DNA of 64,000 bases from Morganella morganii (lineage in GTDB: Bacteria > Pseudomonadota > Gammaproteobacteria > Enterobacterales > Enterobacteriaceae), in contig NZ_VKKS01000001.1 of NCBI RefSeq assembly GCF_019402645.1, positions 1,635,542-1,699,541 on the forward strand, given 5' to 3'. Below are positions 36,131 through 44,202 of the stretch, piece by piece. The notes beneath the pieces are model-generated. The model had not been told where the DNA came from, did no database searches, and worked only from the letters and a program-made list of their open reading frames with translations. The translations under genes and the position numbers were made by a program. Position 1 is the first letter of the stretch. Every line of letters starts with the position of its first letter.

Positions 36131-36709
36131 TTATAATCTTTTCATCCTCAATTGCAGTAATTGTTCAAAACTAAGATGGCTCAAATCAACGCCTGTGGTT
36201 TCAATAGGCCCGCCGTCTTTACCAGTTAACTCACTACTGACCTGCTCACGGAAAGCCTGAACGTGAACATGCTTACCCAGTAATTCGAGGTTACGGACCT
36301 TATCCGGCCATTTGATTTTTTTCAGCAGTCCGACCATTTCACGGTCATCACCGCGGCCCTCATACATTTCGGCAAGGTCAAACCCGCTTAGGTAGCGGCG
36401 CCAGACTTCCGGCCAGTCAGATATCGATTTGAGGCTCATGTCCTCGTTAAAAATATCTGCCGCGTCCATTTTGTCGATTTCAACCAACCGCATAAGCACA
36501 TAGTTAGCATCAATGCCTAACTGTTTAATGCGGTTCTGTTTTAACTCATCGATGAGCGCACAGACATTCGGTTTGTTCAGCAGTTTATAACCCATTTCGC
36601 TCGCGCGTTTTGGCGCATAGCCCGCGCGGATTGCAGCCTGGGTAGCATTGAGATCGACAATATACTCGTGGCAAAACATTCTTTGTTTTTGCGGGAGTTT
36701 AGTTGTCAT
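36131..36709 (-). CDS. Terminase small subunit
   Basis: The 192-residue protein matches the terminase_2 small subunit family, with the N-terminal helix-turn-helix [20 protein letters not shown] then [20 protein letters not shown]. It recognises the phage packaging site and loads the large subunit. I placed the start at MTTKLPQKQ (36709), where family similarity begins. The last part carries an acidic linker and a short conserved end. Confidence 0.85.
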   Translation of the reverse strand: MTTKLPQKQRMFCHEYIVDLNATQAAIRAGYAPKRASEMGYKLLNKPNVCALIDELKQNRIKQLGIDANYVLMRLVEIDKMDAADIFNEDMSLKSISDWPEVWRRYLSGFDLAEMYEGRGDDREMVGLLKKIKWPDKVRNLELLGKHVHVQAFREQVSSELTGKDGGPIETTGVDLSHLSFEQLLQLRMKRL

Positions 36710-36790
36710 TGTGATTAACCTGTTTGCTATACAAAATTCTATCAATGCCACTCACTGAATGGCATTTGTACAATTTTCAGCATGATGTTC

Positions 36791-37324
36791 TTATTGCGGT
36801 TCTGTCTTCCCGTTACGCTCTGCATCCGCTTTCCGGATATCCATCAACTGCCCGTTCGCCTGCTCCAGTGCCGTCAGCAGCGGCTCTATCCACTCAACCG
36901 CCTGGCAGTATGTCAGTCGGCGGGTGGCAGAGGTGCCAGCACCGTTTCTGTCAGCGATGCCGGGAGCGGAACGCATTGCTGATTCACGGATAGCGTAGAC
37001 GTGGCTGAGCAGCCCGTCAGAAACAGGCTGAGGAATATACAGATTACAGGTAGGCTCTTTCCGGATAATGGTGCGGTATTCAATCTGCTTCTCCTGTGAT
37101 TTGGCTTCTGCCTGCATATTCCGGTTAGTGTTTGCGGCTGCCACGCGGTCAAAAATATCGATGCTGGTGTAAGCGTTATCAATCACCTTTTGCTGGTCAG
37201 TGATAACCTTGTCTTTATGTTGGCCTTCCGTTTGTTCAGCTGACAGCATGCTGAACATCCACAACCCGAAGAAAACGACCGCCCACACCCAGCCGTTGAG
37301 TAATATAGTGATTACCCTTTTCAT
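36791..37324 (-). CDS. Rz-like inner-membrane spanin (i-spanin)
   Basis: The 177-residue protein has one N-terminal membrane segment (ILLNGWVWAVVFFGLWMFSM) followed by a long periplasmic coiled coil (QKVIDNAYTSIDIFDRVAAA, NMQAEAKSQEKQIEY). An o-spanin gene is embedded in another frame (36913-37083). With it, this protein should fuse inner and outer membranes in the last step of lysis. Its start overlaps the upstream small gene as ATGA. Confidence 0.82.
   Translation of the reverse strand: MKRVITILLNGWVWAVVFFGLWMFSMLSAEQTEGQHKDKVITDQQKVIDNAYTSIDIFDRVAAANTNRNMQAEAKSQEKQIEYRTIIRKEPTCNLYIPQPVSDGLLSHVYAIRESAMRSAPGIADRNGAGTSATRRLTYCQAVEWIEPLLTALEQANGQLMDIRKADAERNGKTEPQ
36913..37083 (-). CDS. Rz1-like outer-membrane spanin (o-spanin), nested in Rz
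   Basis: In a different frame inside the Rz gene, a 56-residue lipoprotein is encoded. The signal LPVICIFLSLFLTGC has a clear lipobox (LTGC), then a proline-containing mature part (PLPASLTETVLAPLPPAD). A TTG start at 37083 is preceded by an AGGAG site seven bases away, which decides the start. Nested Rz1 genes are usual in phage lysis cassettes. Confidence 0.8.
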   Translation of the reverse strand: MNTAPLSGKSLPVICIFLSLFLTGCSATSTLSVNQQCVPLPASLTETVLAPLPPAD

Positions 37325-37479
37325 AGCGCTTCACACTCATAATGAATCACACCGTCCAGCGGATTACCCGGTACCGGCTTACAATGATTCGGGAGTGAAT
37401 ACAGATAACAACCCGCCAACAGAGCAGTAGTTAGCAGGATGATAGCAATGATGATCAGCATTAAAGGGTTCCGTGGCAT
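37321..37479 (-). CDS. Small membrane/lipoprotein gene in the lysis cassette
   Basis: A 52-residue product starts at 37479, overlaps the endolysin end by 19 bases and ends in an ATGA overlap with the Rz gene. It reads [20 protein letters not shown] then [15 protein letters not shown]. That is one membrane segment that could also be a lipoprotein signal (LAGC). I do not recognise it. It may be an extra lysis protein such as a pinholin, antiholin or lipoprotein. Confidence 0.65.
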   Translation of the reverse strand: MPRNPLMLIIIAIILLTTALLAGCYLYSLPNHCKPVPGNPLDGVIHYECEAL

Positions 37480-37937
37480 ACCGCTTTCTCCGTTTCGCGC
37501 CGGTTAATCAGCCCCTGCCACTGCTTACCACCGGCAAATGTCCAGCGCTTCATTTCGTCGCACGCCCCGGCGATATCACCGGCATTGAGTTTCCGCAGCA
37601 TCGTGGAACGTGAGAACGCGCCTGTTCCGGTGTTGTATGCAAATGAATAAATGGCCGCCCGGGTATTGTCGTCAATCGGCACTTTGATCATCGGGTCAAC
37701 CGCACGCCGGACTTTCGTCAGATCGTCATGTAACAGCGCCTTGCATTCAGCGTCCGTGTACAGCTTGCCGGGCTTAATATCGCTGCCGGTATGGCCATAA
37801 CATACGGTAAGCACTCCGGCCACATCGCGGTAAGGTTTGTACTCAACGCCCTCATAGGCGGGGATCAGCACCAGCGCTCCAGTAATCGCCCCAGCGGTAC
37901 AAGCGGCCATAACTTGTTTAAATAATCGTTTATTCAC
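37461..37937 (-). CDS. Endolysin, R21-type lysozyme with SAR signal-anchor
   Basis: The 158-residue lysozyme (GH24) starts with GTG and has a weakly hydrophobic N-terminal segment ([20 protein letters not shown]) typical of signal-arrest-release endolysins. The catalytic triad pattern is E-8-D-5-T in [20 protein letters not shown] followed by GHT. It hydrolyses peptidoglycan after release from the membrane at holin triggering. Confidence 0.88.
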   Translation of the reverse strand: MNKRLFKQVMAACTAGAITGALVLIPAYEGVEYKPYRDVAGVLTVCYGHTGSDIKPGKLYTDAECKALLHDDLTKVRRAVDPMIKVPIDDNTRAAIYSFAYNTGTGAFSRSTMLRKLNAGDIAGACDEMKRWTFAGGKQWQGLINRRETEKAVCHGTL

Positions 37938-37938
37938 G

Positions 37939-38121
37939 CTACCCCCCTGTTCTAAATTGAAATTCTTTCCGTTTGTAATACCAGTTCACCAGGAACGTCC
38001 CGACAGTGCAGATGATCCCGATAAGGACAGCCCACTGGTCGAGAGACAGAACACCCAGGGCGGATGTTATAAATCCCCAGGCGTACGCCGCAGGGCTGGA
38101 ATATTTTTCAGACATGCGCAT
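37939..38121 (-). CDS. Holin (HP1-family-like)
   Basis: The 60-residue protein carries two membrane segments ([20 protein letters not shown] and [20 protein letters not shown]) and a charged C-terminus, as in class II holins of the HP1 type. Its stop lies just before the endolysin start. I chose the ATG at 38121 (MRMSEKYSS); the ATG six bases later is equally possible, giving a dual-start option often used for holin/antiholin pairs. Confidence 0.75.
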   Translation of the reverse strand: MRMSEKYSSPAAYAWGFITSALGVLSLDQWAVLIGIICTVGTFLVNWYYKRKEFQFRTGG

Positions 38122-38163
38122 ATCCACCCCCTGCGGAGTGTTCCGTATGTAGATTAGTAAAAA

Positions 38164-38221
38164 ATACACACCATACACACAAAGAAATTGCCATTAGCAT
38201 TTGAGTGTGTATAATGTGTAT
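38164..38221. promoter_or_regulatory. hicAB promoter with inverted-repeat operator
   Basis: TTGCCA (38188-38193) and TATAAT (38210-38215), 16 bases apart, form a strong promoter. The arms ATACACA-CC-ATACACAC (38164-38180) and GTGTGTAT-AA-TGTGTAT (38205-38221) are inverted copies that flank and overlap it. HicB probably binds here. Confidence 0.7.
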
Positions 38222-38245
38222 ATCAGTTAACGAGATGGAGGAAGC

Positions 38246-38431
38246 TTGAAAAGTTCGGAACTGATAAAGCTACTGGAAAAAAACGGTTGGGAGCTGGACA
38301 GAATCAAAGGAAGTCATCATCAATTCACCCACCCAGATTTTTCAGTTCTAATCACGGTACCGCATCCACGTAAAGATTTAAAAACAGGAACATTAAATCA
38401 AATACTTAAAGATGCAAAACTGAAAAAATAA
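38246..38431 (+). CDS. hicA: HicA toxin (mRNA interferase)
   Basis: The 61-residue dsRBD-like protein begins MKSSELIKLLEKNGWELDRI and has the catalytic histidine region KGSHHQFTHPD. The TTG start is supported by a GGAGG site. HicA cleaves mRNA and is held in check by HicB, encoded 47 bases downstream. The pair sits within the late block but on the opposite strand, so it is expressed in the lysogen. Confidence 0.9.
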   Translation: MKSSELIKLLEKNGWELDRIKGSHHQFTHPDFSVLITVPHPRKDLKTGTLNQILKDAKLKK

Positions 38432-38478
38432 TCAAGAGACGCGCTCACAATGGGCGCACTCTTTATGGAGATTGAAAT

Positions 38479-38895
38479 ATGTTATATCCAGCCTTCATTG
38501 AATACGACAGCGACGGCAGCGCAAGCGGCTGGTTTCCGGATGTCCCGGGCTGTTACTTTGCCGGTGATACTCTGGAAGAAGCTCACGCTGATGCTAAATC
38601 AGCAATTGATGCGCATTTTGAGTTACTGAGTGAAAAAGGTCAGGAGATCCCTTCGGCCCGTTCTCAGCAGGAACATCTCGTGGCATCAACAGGTGATTAC
38701 AACGACGGAGTCTGGCTTCTCGTAGACGTTAATATGGATAAGTATGATGGCAAAGCTGAACGTATTAATATTACGCTTCCCCATCGTTTACTGAACCGTA
38801 TTGATAACTTAGTAAAGGCGCATCCTGAATACGGCAGCCGCAGCGCTTTTATCGCAACCGCCGCCCGTAAAGAACTGCAAAAAAATATAGGCTGA
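38479..38895 (+). CDS. hicB: HicB antitoxin
   Basis: The 138-residue antitoxin has the partial RNase H-like fold (YPAFIEYDSDGSASGWFPDV, then PGCYFAGDTLEEAHADAKSA). A C-terminal DNA-binding ribbon-helix-helix follows (RINITLPHRLLNRIDNLVKA). It neutralises HicA and represses its own promoter. A terminator follows. Confidence 0.9.
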   Translation: MLYPAFIEYDSDGSASGWFPDVPGCYFAGDTLEEAHADAKSAIDAHFELLSEKGQEIPSARSQQEHLVASTGDYNDGVWLLVDVNMDKYDGKAERINITLPHRLLNRIDNLVKAHPEYGSRSAFIATAARKELQKNIG

Positions 38896-38900
38896 CTCTG

Positions 38901-38934
38901 TTCCGCCTCTGCTACTGCGGAGGCGGAATTTTCA
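38901..38934 (+). terminator. Terminator after hicB
   Basis: TTCCGCCTC/GAGGCGGAA stem with a TTTTC tail. Confidence 0.75.
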
Positions 38935-39212
38935 TTGGTAAACCGCCCTGTTTAACATAATGGTTCTTAAGCGCCCATCGACATTTCAACTCAGTTAAAA
39001 TGTCACCCCAAAGTGGTAAAAGGCACAATCTTCTTTGCGGCTTTCTCGTCTTTTCAAAAACAACATTTCATTAACAAAACGCCGCTTTTACCCTTCGGGC
39101 AGATCATGAAGCCTGAGCCTTATTTCCTGAACTTTTCCCGGTAAAAACCAAACGAAAAAGGCTCTCAGAATGTGAGAGCCTTTGCCGTGAACAGAAAACC
39201 ATTTTTATCAGG
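38935..39212. other. Intergenic region downstream of the Q-like gene
   Basis: No gene is supported. By position this stretch should hold the late promoter read leftward under Q control. A terminator (39155-39183) lies at its right side. I cannot mark a single promoter with confidence. Confidence 0.45.
39155..39183 (-). terminator. Terminator after the Q-like gene
   Basis: GGCTCTCA-5-TGAGAGCC with A3/T3 closing pairs is followed on the minus strand by five T's. Confidence 0.8.
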
Positions 39213-39644
39213 CTAACACACATTTTGCGCGCGCACCAACTTATTACGCTCATTTGTTTGTTTTTTATACACCAAGTCTATATCCAATTGAATATTAAGG
39301 GTTTCAATGCATCCCAAAACAAAACTTTCGGCGATTTGCATTCTTTCACGTATTTCACCCTCTCGTGTTCTGAACTTGCGGCCAATTGCACGTTTGGACA
39401 TTCCCTTAATGTAATAATCCTCAATGTAACTGCGTTCACGCTCCATGCCGACGGTTCCCAGCTTTGCGACACAAAGATCGATAACAAGGCCGTCCCGGTC
39501 GCTGCATGACAGCCTGCTGCCGCTGGTGCTGCTGACAAGGCCGCTGAACCCTGCCGCGATACGGGGCCAGCTCACATCGGCACAGTGATTCCCGGCTGAC
39601 CAGCCGCCCCAGTGCAAAAGTATTTTCTGAATGTCTCTGCTCAT
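39213..39644 (-). CDS. Q-like late antitermination protein
   Basis: The 143-residue protein matches the phage antitermination Q family (MSRDIQKILLHWGGWSAGNH, SYIEDYYIKGMSKRAIGRKF). It is the last gene of the leftward early unit and should license transcription of the lysis and structural genes through terminators. I chose the start at 39644, where the family N-terminus lies. Confidence 0.78.
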   Translation of the reverse strand: MSRDIQKILLHWGGWSAGNHCADVSWPRIAAGFSGLVSSTSGSRLSCSDRDGLVIDLCVAKLGTVGMERERSYIEDYYIKGMSKRAIGRKFRTREGEIRERMQIAESFVLGCIETLNIQLDIDLVYKKQTNERNKLVRAQNVC

Positions 39645-39751
39645 GGTTCTACCGGTGTTTTTCTGTACCTGTTGCCGTTCAGTTCCGGCATCGCTGATGG
39701 TAAACAGCCTTTTGCATTCCGGAACCGGTAAAAAATTGCCAATTAATCGCC

Positions 39752-39928
39752 TAGACAACCTATGACAACCTAGACAACCTGTTTCTATTAATACCTTTTA
39801 AGGCCTTATATACTACGTACGTATAGCTATATGAAAGGTTGTCTAGGTTGTCTAGGTTGTCTTATGCCTTTACTATCAATAGGTTAAATATAGACAACCT
39901 AGAACCGCGGGGTTGTCTAGGTTGTCTT
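39752..39928. repeat. Iteron-like repeat cluster, candidate replication origin
   Basis: AGACAACCT occurs at 39753-39761, (with TGACAACCT) 39763-39771, 39772-39780 and 39892-39900. Its reverse AGGTTGTCT occurs three times in perfect 9-base tandem at 39836-39862 and again at 39911-39928 (first unit GGGTTGTCT). Between the first two groups lies an A+T-rich stretch with TACGTACGTA. It abuts the end of the primase-helicase gene, as expected for its origin. Confidence 0.65.
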
Positions 39929-42191
39929 ATTCAGGGCTGAAAACCCGTTGTTGCTTACCTTCGAGAAATTTTCTTACCGATTTGTACCCGCAATTTTGCA
40001 AAACATTGCTAATTCGCATTTGTTCGCGTCTTGAAATGTTTTTCGGGTCAAGATTCAGGGCTTCACGCAAAACATCGGCAGCACGTAAAAAATCGCGTGT
40101 TCGTGGTTTTTCGCCTGTCATCAGATCCGGTTCATCTAACCAGCGCTCAATAATATCCAGCCATGCATCTTTAATGGTGTACTTCTCATGCACCTCAGCC
40201 GCCAGTCGCTCAGCCGCATCAAACTGAATGCCGCCTGCTTTAAACATCTCGCGGGCTTCCGCCCACAGCTGCAGAACATCACGCGAAATATCATCCACCT
40301 GAACATTACCAACCTCGACAGGCAGCCAGCGCCGGTTACCGGTAGGATCTGCCAGAAACTCATCCGCATTGGTAGTGCCGAATATGAGCGCACGACGGGG
40401 AAATAATGTTGCAAACTCTTTATATTTGGGGATCCATTTTTCATGTGTTCGGGTAACATAAGCTTTGATGGATTCCAGATCTTTGGTGTTCAGCCCCCTT
40501 AACTCCCCGATCTCCACGACCAGACTCCCCCGAAGCTTTCTTGCGAGATCATCATCCTTCTCAGAAAAAGAAATTTCAGTAAAGAACGCCGGATCAGGAG
40601 ATAACGCCGCCACCCCGGACGACTTCCCGCATCCCTGAACACCAACCAGAATAGGCACCATATCCGCTTTAATACCAGGAAACAGAACCCTTCCGGCTAA
40701 CGCAGTCCAGCTATACAGTGAAACAGCACGGGTGTACGGGTTATCATCGGTACCAAAGTGGGTGTGATAGAATTTCTCCACACGATGGATACCGTCCCAC
40801 TCAAGTCCGTTCAGCCACTGAATAGCGGTATCAAACTGGTTTTCGACAGCAGCAAGAAGCACCACGTCCCGAATAAGATCACGTCCTACCGGCTTGAATC
40901 CTCTCTTTTCCATGGTGATCCGTAGACGTGAATAGTCAGCATCAGTAAACGGCTGCCACTGTTCCGTTCCGGCGGGGGCAAGCATGATGTCATCCCGGAA
41001 GATATCTAAGCGGATCTCGATATCCACAAAGTCAGGACACATAACCGCTTTGGCGGCGTTGTCAATGGTGGCTTCAATCTGCCCGGTTTTCTTATCCCGT
41101 TTAAACGAGGGCAAAGGCGGAGGAACATTACCAGCCTGCAAATCCTCAAAATCATCAACCGTCGCGACCGATGTTTTTAACCTTTCGATACCGGGATTCA
41201 CCCACCCGGCTTTCTGCGCATGGGAAAAAATAGCCTGATAACCGGTACGATCCGCTGTTAATTTCCCTTCATCCCAGCGCCGGGCGGCTTCATTAACATC
41301 ATCAGCACTGCCACCACCAGCAGCAGACCACTCCAGCCATAAATCCCGGGCTTTATCTTCAAATTCGGTACCGATAAACCATGCGAGACGGCATCCCATA
41401 GCTGCCCATGAGTTATGCTTACCACAAGCAGGGTTTGCGTCAGACAGTACTTCCGGGTGCCACAGTGCAGAACGCAAGTCACTGAACGTGTGCTCACTGA
41501 TATTATCCAGATCCACCAGACGGGTAAGGTCATCATCTGATATGTCATCAAAATCAGAGAGAGCCGCGGTATCACTGCTGAAAGTAATATCCGATGCCAG
41601 CATGGTATCAACATCCACCACAGCACCACTGAACTCAAGGAACTGAGCACCTTCGTGCGGGGCAAATACCATGTGCGACGGCTCATAAACAGAGCGATCC
41701 CACTTAACCGGCTCGTCGTCCAGCAGTTCGTAGCAGTCGATAAGCTCACGCTCGATGCGCGGACCTAACTCTGCGTACTCTTTTGCGCGGACATCCCGTG
41801 ACAGCAGCATACCGATGCGCCAGCGTTGTTCACTGCCGGCGGCCGGATGTTCATGGCTGGCCGTGGTATAACAGAAGCACTGATAGAAGCTGAGCACACC
41901 GGTTAAAGTACTCCAGGCGCCGGCAGAGCATCCGTCCATATCCAGCCAGAGCACACGGCGCTGACCCGCATTAGCCGCTACGCGGGATTTAGAAGGGTCA
42001 AGTAAGTCCCCCCAAATATAATTTAGGCGTTCTTTTTTGACCTTCAATGTGTCTTTAGAATCATCAGGCTTAATGCTTATCGTTTTGGACAATGCTCTGA
42101 TCGCACGTTTGTAATCTTCAAAGGTTAAGGCTTCCGCCGGTTTCGGGCGATTATCCCGCGCCGACCGCCCTACAGAATATGAGATCCGCAT
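39927..42191 (-). CDS. VapE-type primase-helicase
   Basis: The 754-residue protein has an N-terminal primase-like part (first acidic motif VLWLDMDG near residue 83). The virulence-associated E domain follows, with Walker A GVQGCGKSSG near 520, TEISFSEKDDDLARKLRGSL, and the FGTTNADEFLADPTGNRRWL motif near 615-635. Such proteins start and unwind phage replication forks. It follows the cro-like gene by four bases in the leftward operon and ends on the iteron cluster. Confidence 0.88.
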   Translation of the reverse strand: MRISYSVGRSARDNRPKPAEALTFEDYKRAIRALSKTISIKPDDSKDTLKVKKERLNYIWGDLLDPSKSRVAANAGQRRVLWLDMDGCSAGAWSTLTGVLSFYQCFCYTTASHEHPAAGSEQRWRIGMLLSRDVRAKEYAELGPRIERELIDCYELLDDEPVKWDRSVYEPSHMVFAPHEGAQFLEFSGAVVDVDTMLASDITFSSDTAALSDFDDISDDDLTRLVDLDNISEHTFSDLRSALWHPEVLSDANPACGKHNSWAAMGCRLAWFIGTEFEDKARDLWLEWSAAGGGSADDVNEAARRWDEGKLTADRTGYQAIFSHAQKAGWVNPGIERLKTSVATVDDFEDLQAGNVPPPLPSFKRDKKTGQIEATIDNAAKAVMCPDFVDIEIRLDIFRDDIMLAPAGTEQWQPFTDADYSRLRITMEKRGFKPVGRDLIRDVVLLAAVENQFDTAIQWLNGLEWDGIHRVEKFYHTHFGTDDNPYTRAVSLYSWTALAGRVLFPGIKADMVPILVGVQGCGKSSGVAALSPDPAFFTEISFSEKDDDLARKLRGSLVVEIGELRGLNTKDLESIKAYVTRTHEKWIPKYKEFATLFPRRALIFGTTNADEFLADPTGNRRWLPVEVGNVQVDDISRDVLQLWAEAREMFKAGGIQFDAAERLAAEVHEKYTIKDAWLDIIERWLDEPDLMTGEKPRTRDFLRAADVLREALNLDPKNISRREQMRISNVLQNCGYKSVRKFLEGKQQRVFSPE

Positions 42192-42194
42192 AGG

Positions 42195-42410
42195 TTAAGC
42201 CTTTTTATCGTCGGGAGGAAAAACAGAATCCAACGAACAATTTGCCCCCAGCTCATTGAGAGCACTAATAATTTTACGACAAGATGCTAAATCAGGGGTT
42301 CGTATCCCTGATTCATAGTTGCCTATACGAGATTGCTTCCACCCCAGTGTATCAGCCAATTTCTGTTGTGTAATATTTATGCTTTTGCGAATACAGGAAA
42401 TTTTATTCAT
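42195..42410 (-). CDS. Cro-like repressor of prophage 1
   Basis: A 71-residue XRE helix-turn-helix protein (INITQQKLADTLGWKQSRIG then NYESGIRTP) on the strand opposite to the CI-like gene. As first gene of the leftward early operon it has the place of Cro. It should bind the shared AACACA-type operators and favour lytic growth. Confidence 0.85.
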   Translation of the reverse strand: MNKISCIRKSINITQQKLADTLGWKQSRIGNYESGIRTPDLASCRKIISALNELGANCSLDSVFPPDDKKA

Positions 42411-42428
42411 ATGTCACCTCTGATAGAG

Positions 42429-42458
42429 ATTAAAACACATTTTGTGTTTCAAATGCAA
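42429..42458 (-). promoter_or_regulatory. Leftward early promoter with operator in its spacer
   Basis: On the minus strand TTGCAT (42453-42458) and TTTAAT (42429-42434) are 18 bases apart. The perfect palindrome AACACA-TTT-TGTGTT (42434-42448) lies in the spacer, an ideal repression site for cro-vapE transcription. Confidence 0.65.
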
Positions 42459-42470
42459 CACAACACGAAG

Positions 42471-42499
42471 TTATTGAAATCCACACATCGTGTTAAAAT
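42471..42499 (+). promoter_or_regulatory. Candidate CI maintenance promoter and operator
   Basis: TTATTG (42471-42476) and TAAAAT (42494-42499) are 17 bases apart. The operator-like CACACATCGTGTT (42482-42494) overlaps the spacer and the -10. A half-site CAACACGA lies at 42461-42468. Confidence 0.5.
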
Positions 42500-42537
42500 A
42501 CGCAAAATTCTATTTTCTTGTGACAGAGGGCAATAAC

Positions 42538-43167
42538 ATGGAGACTGTGGGGCAACGCATTAAACGCATCAGAGAGAATTTAAGACTCAGTCAGTCTGAC
42601 CTGGCCGAAAAGTGTGGGTGGGGATATCAATCAAGGGTAGGCAATTATGAAACCGGCGCTCGAAAGGTTAGTGTAGAAGACGCCGTAATTCTGGCCAAAG
42701 CCCTGAATATGACTCCCGGGGAATTATTATTTGGAACACCAGATAACGCTGAATTTGTTTCACCCGGGTTACGCTCCGTACCAGTAGTAAGCTATGTTCA
42801 GGCGGGAATGTTCAGCGAGCCTGACTATATACTCACCCCTGAAGGCATAGAGGAAACAATCTATTTTGACGGTCCCGCGTCCGAACTTATTTTTGCCCTT
42901 AAAGTAAAGGGGGACTCCATGGAGCCTGAGTTTAAGGAAGGAGATACGATCATTATCGACCCTGCGGTATACCCACATCCTGGAGAGTTTGTTATCGCTA
43001 AAAACGGCGAGCACGAAGCTACCTTCAAAAAATACAGAGAAAAAAGCAACGGAGGTTTCGAACTTATCCCCCTTAATCCAGACTATTCAATTCTGGATTC
43101 CGATACGCATAAAATAAGTATTATCGGTACCATGGTCGAACACCGAATTCACCGCAGAAAACGTTAA
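42538..43167 (+). CDS. CI-like repressor with S24 (LexA-type) self-cleavage domain
   Basis: The 209-residue protein has an N-terminal XRE helix-turn-helix (residues 5-60). The cleavage dipeptide Ala89-Gly90 is in VQAGMF, the catalytic Ser127 in GDSMEP, and the catalytic lysine (about 164) in ATFKKY. It should keep prophage 1 silent and be inactivated by RecA during SOS. The start at 42538 is followed by METVGQRIKRIREN. Operators of the same type lie both upstream (42434-42494) and downstream (43260-43291). Confidence 0.9.
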   Translation: METVGQRIKRIRENLRLSQSDLAEKCGWGYQSRVGNYETGARKVSVEDAVILAKALNMTPGELLFGTPDNAEFVSPGLRSVPVVSYVQAGMFSEPDYILTPEGIEETIYFDGPASELIFALKVKGDSMEPEFKEGDTIIIDPAVYPHPGEFVIAKNGEHEATFKKYREKSNGGFELIPLNPDYSILDSDTHKISIIGTMVEHRIHRRKR

Positions 43168-43191
43168 TAATCCCCCACGCAAAAAACTACT

Positions 43192-43242
43192 AATCGTGTT
43201 GCAGCGCTCTCACTCGGAGTAGCTACAACACGATTTTTTTTC
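43192..43242 (+). terminator. Terminator of the CI gene
   Basis: AATCGTGTTG (43192-43201) and CAACACGATT (43226-43235) are perfect complements followed by T's. The arms also resemble operator half-sites. Confidence 0.65.
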
Positions 43243-43259
43243 ATCTTTACAAAATAAAT

Positions 43260-43301
43260 ACACATAATGTGTTGACACGCAATAACACGATGCGCAATTA
43301 T
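43260..43301 (+). promoter_or_regulatory. Rightward early promoter with operators
   Basis: TTGACA (43272-43277) and AATTAT (43296-43301) lie 18 bases apart. The palindrome ACACAT-A-ATGTGT (43260-43272) touches the -35 and AACACGAT (43284-43291) lies in the spacer. CI should repress the polymerase operon here. Confidence 0.65.
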
Positions 43302-43344
43302 ATAAACACAAATTGCAGTGATATAATTTCAATATGTGATTTTT

Positions 43345-43551
43345 TGCTCTTTAACAATATGGATAAAAGCACCTGGTACTGAGCGGAGAGATCTGCACAA
43401 CTCAGTTCCCCGGCAATCCCCAGCCTTTACGGGGGTATGGCATTCTCGGGCAAGCGGCGGACAGTTTCCGGGTGCATAAACAACTAATTATAGCCCATTC
43501 AGTGAGTGGGCTATGGTGAGTTAACCCGATGTAATCCCGGAGCAGAAAACC
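43345..43551 (+). promoter_or_regulatory. boxA-containing leader of the rightward early operon
   Basis: TGCTCTTTAACA (43345-43356) is identical to the rRNA-type boxA that recruits NusB/S10. About 190 untranslated bases follow, with a hairpin ATAGCCCA-9-TGGGCTAT (43492-43516) but no T-run. A Nus-dependent or RNA-encoded antitermination mechanism is plausible. No coding gene is seen in the leader. Confidence 0.6.
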
Positions 43552-44166
43552 ATGACACGATTAACAAACGATATTAAAAAAGCTATCACCATAAACGCCC
43601 TGAAAAAGGCCGGTATTTTCGCGGAAAGAAATTTACTGGCGGCAGAACGTAATCTGTTAGCAAATGATGCACGGATCGCAGCGTTAGGTGGTACCGATAA
43701 TGCTAAGAAAGCTGAACATTTATATAAAACCGCATCAGCGTTAATAACAAAGCTTCAGAATACTGTCGATAAAGATATTTATATATGTAACGCAAAAAGC
43801 ATTGCGATAAATGCAGCGTTTGGCGGACTGCGAGACCGACTATATTATGGTGAAGATAGCAAAGGTGAAGATTTACGCTTTCTAACTCCCCATAAAAACA
43901 ACTGCCTGCTCCCCGCAGACCATGAATTAAGTAAGCGTTTTACTCTGCTTAATGAAAAAGAAGCGCTGATTCAGAAAAAAGAGGATGAGATAAAAGCCAA
44001 TGTAAAAGCCGCTTTAAATTCCGTATCTACGATAAAACGACTTATTGACGTGTGGCCGGAAGCAAAAGAACTTATTCCTGATGATATTAATAAAACCACA
44101 GCCACATTACCGGCTGTTCAGGTTGAGGACCTTAATAACTTAATTGGCCTGCCTACCGAAAAATAA
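43552..44166 (+). CDS. Phage protein, possibly Nmad5-like
   Basis: The 204-residue helical protein opens the rightward early operon. The beginning MTRLTNDIKKAITINALKKA and overall length resemble Nmad5 (putative nucleotide-modification-associated domain 5) phage proteins, but I am unsure of this. The middle contains a long helix and a conserved-looking LPADHELSKRFTLLNEKEAL. If Nmad5 is right, a role near DNA modification or protection is possible. Confidence 0.55.
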   Translation: MTRLTNDIKKAITINALKKAGIFAERNLLAAERNLLANDARIAALGGTDNAKKAEHLYKTASALITKLQNTVDKDIYICNAKSIAINAAFGGLRDRLYYGEDSKGEDLRFLTPHKNNCLLPADHELSKRFTLLNEKEALIQKKEDEIKANVKAALNSVSTIKRLIDVWPEAKELIPDDINKTTATLPAVQVEDLNNLIGLPTEK

Positions 44167-44202
44167 TAACAGCCCATCTTTTTATCCACCGGAAATATAT
44201 CA

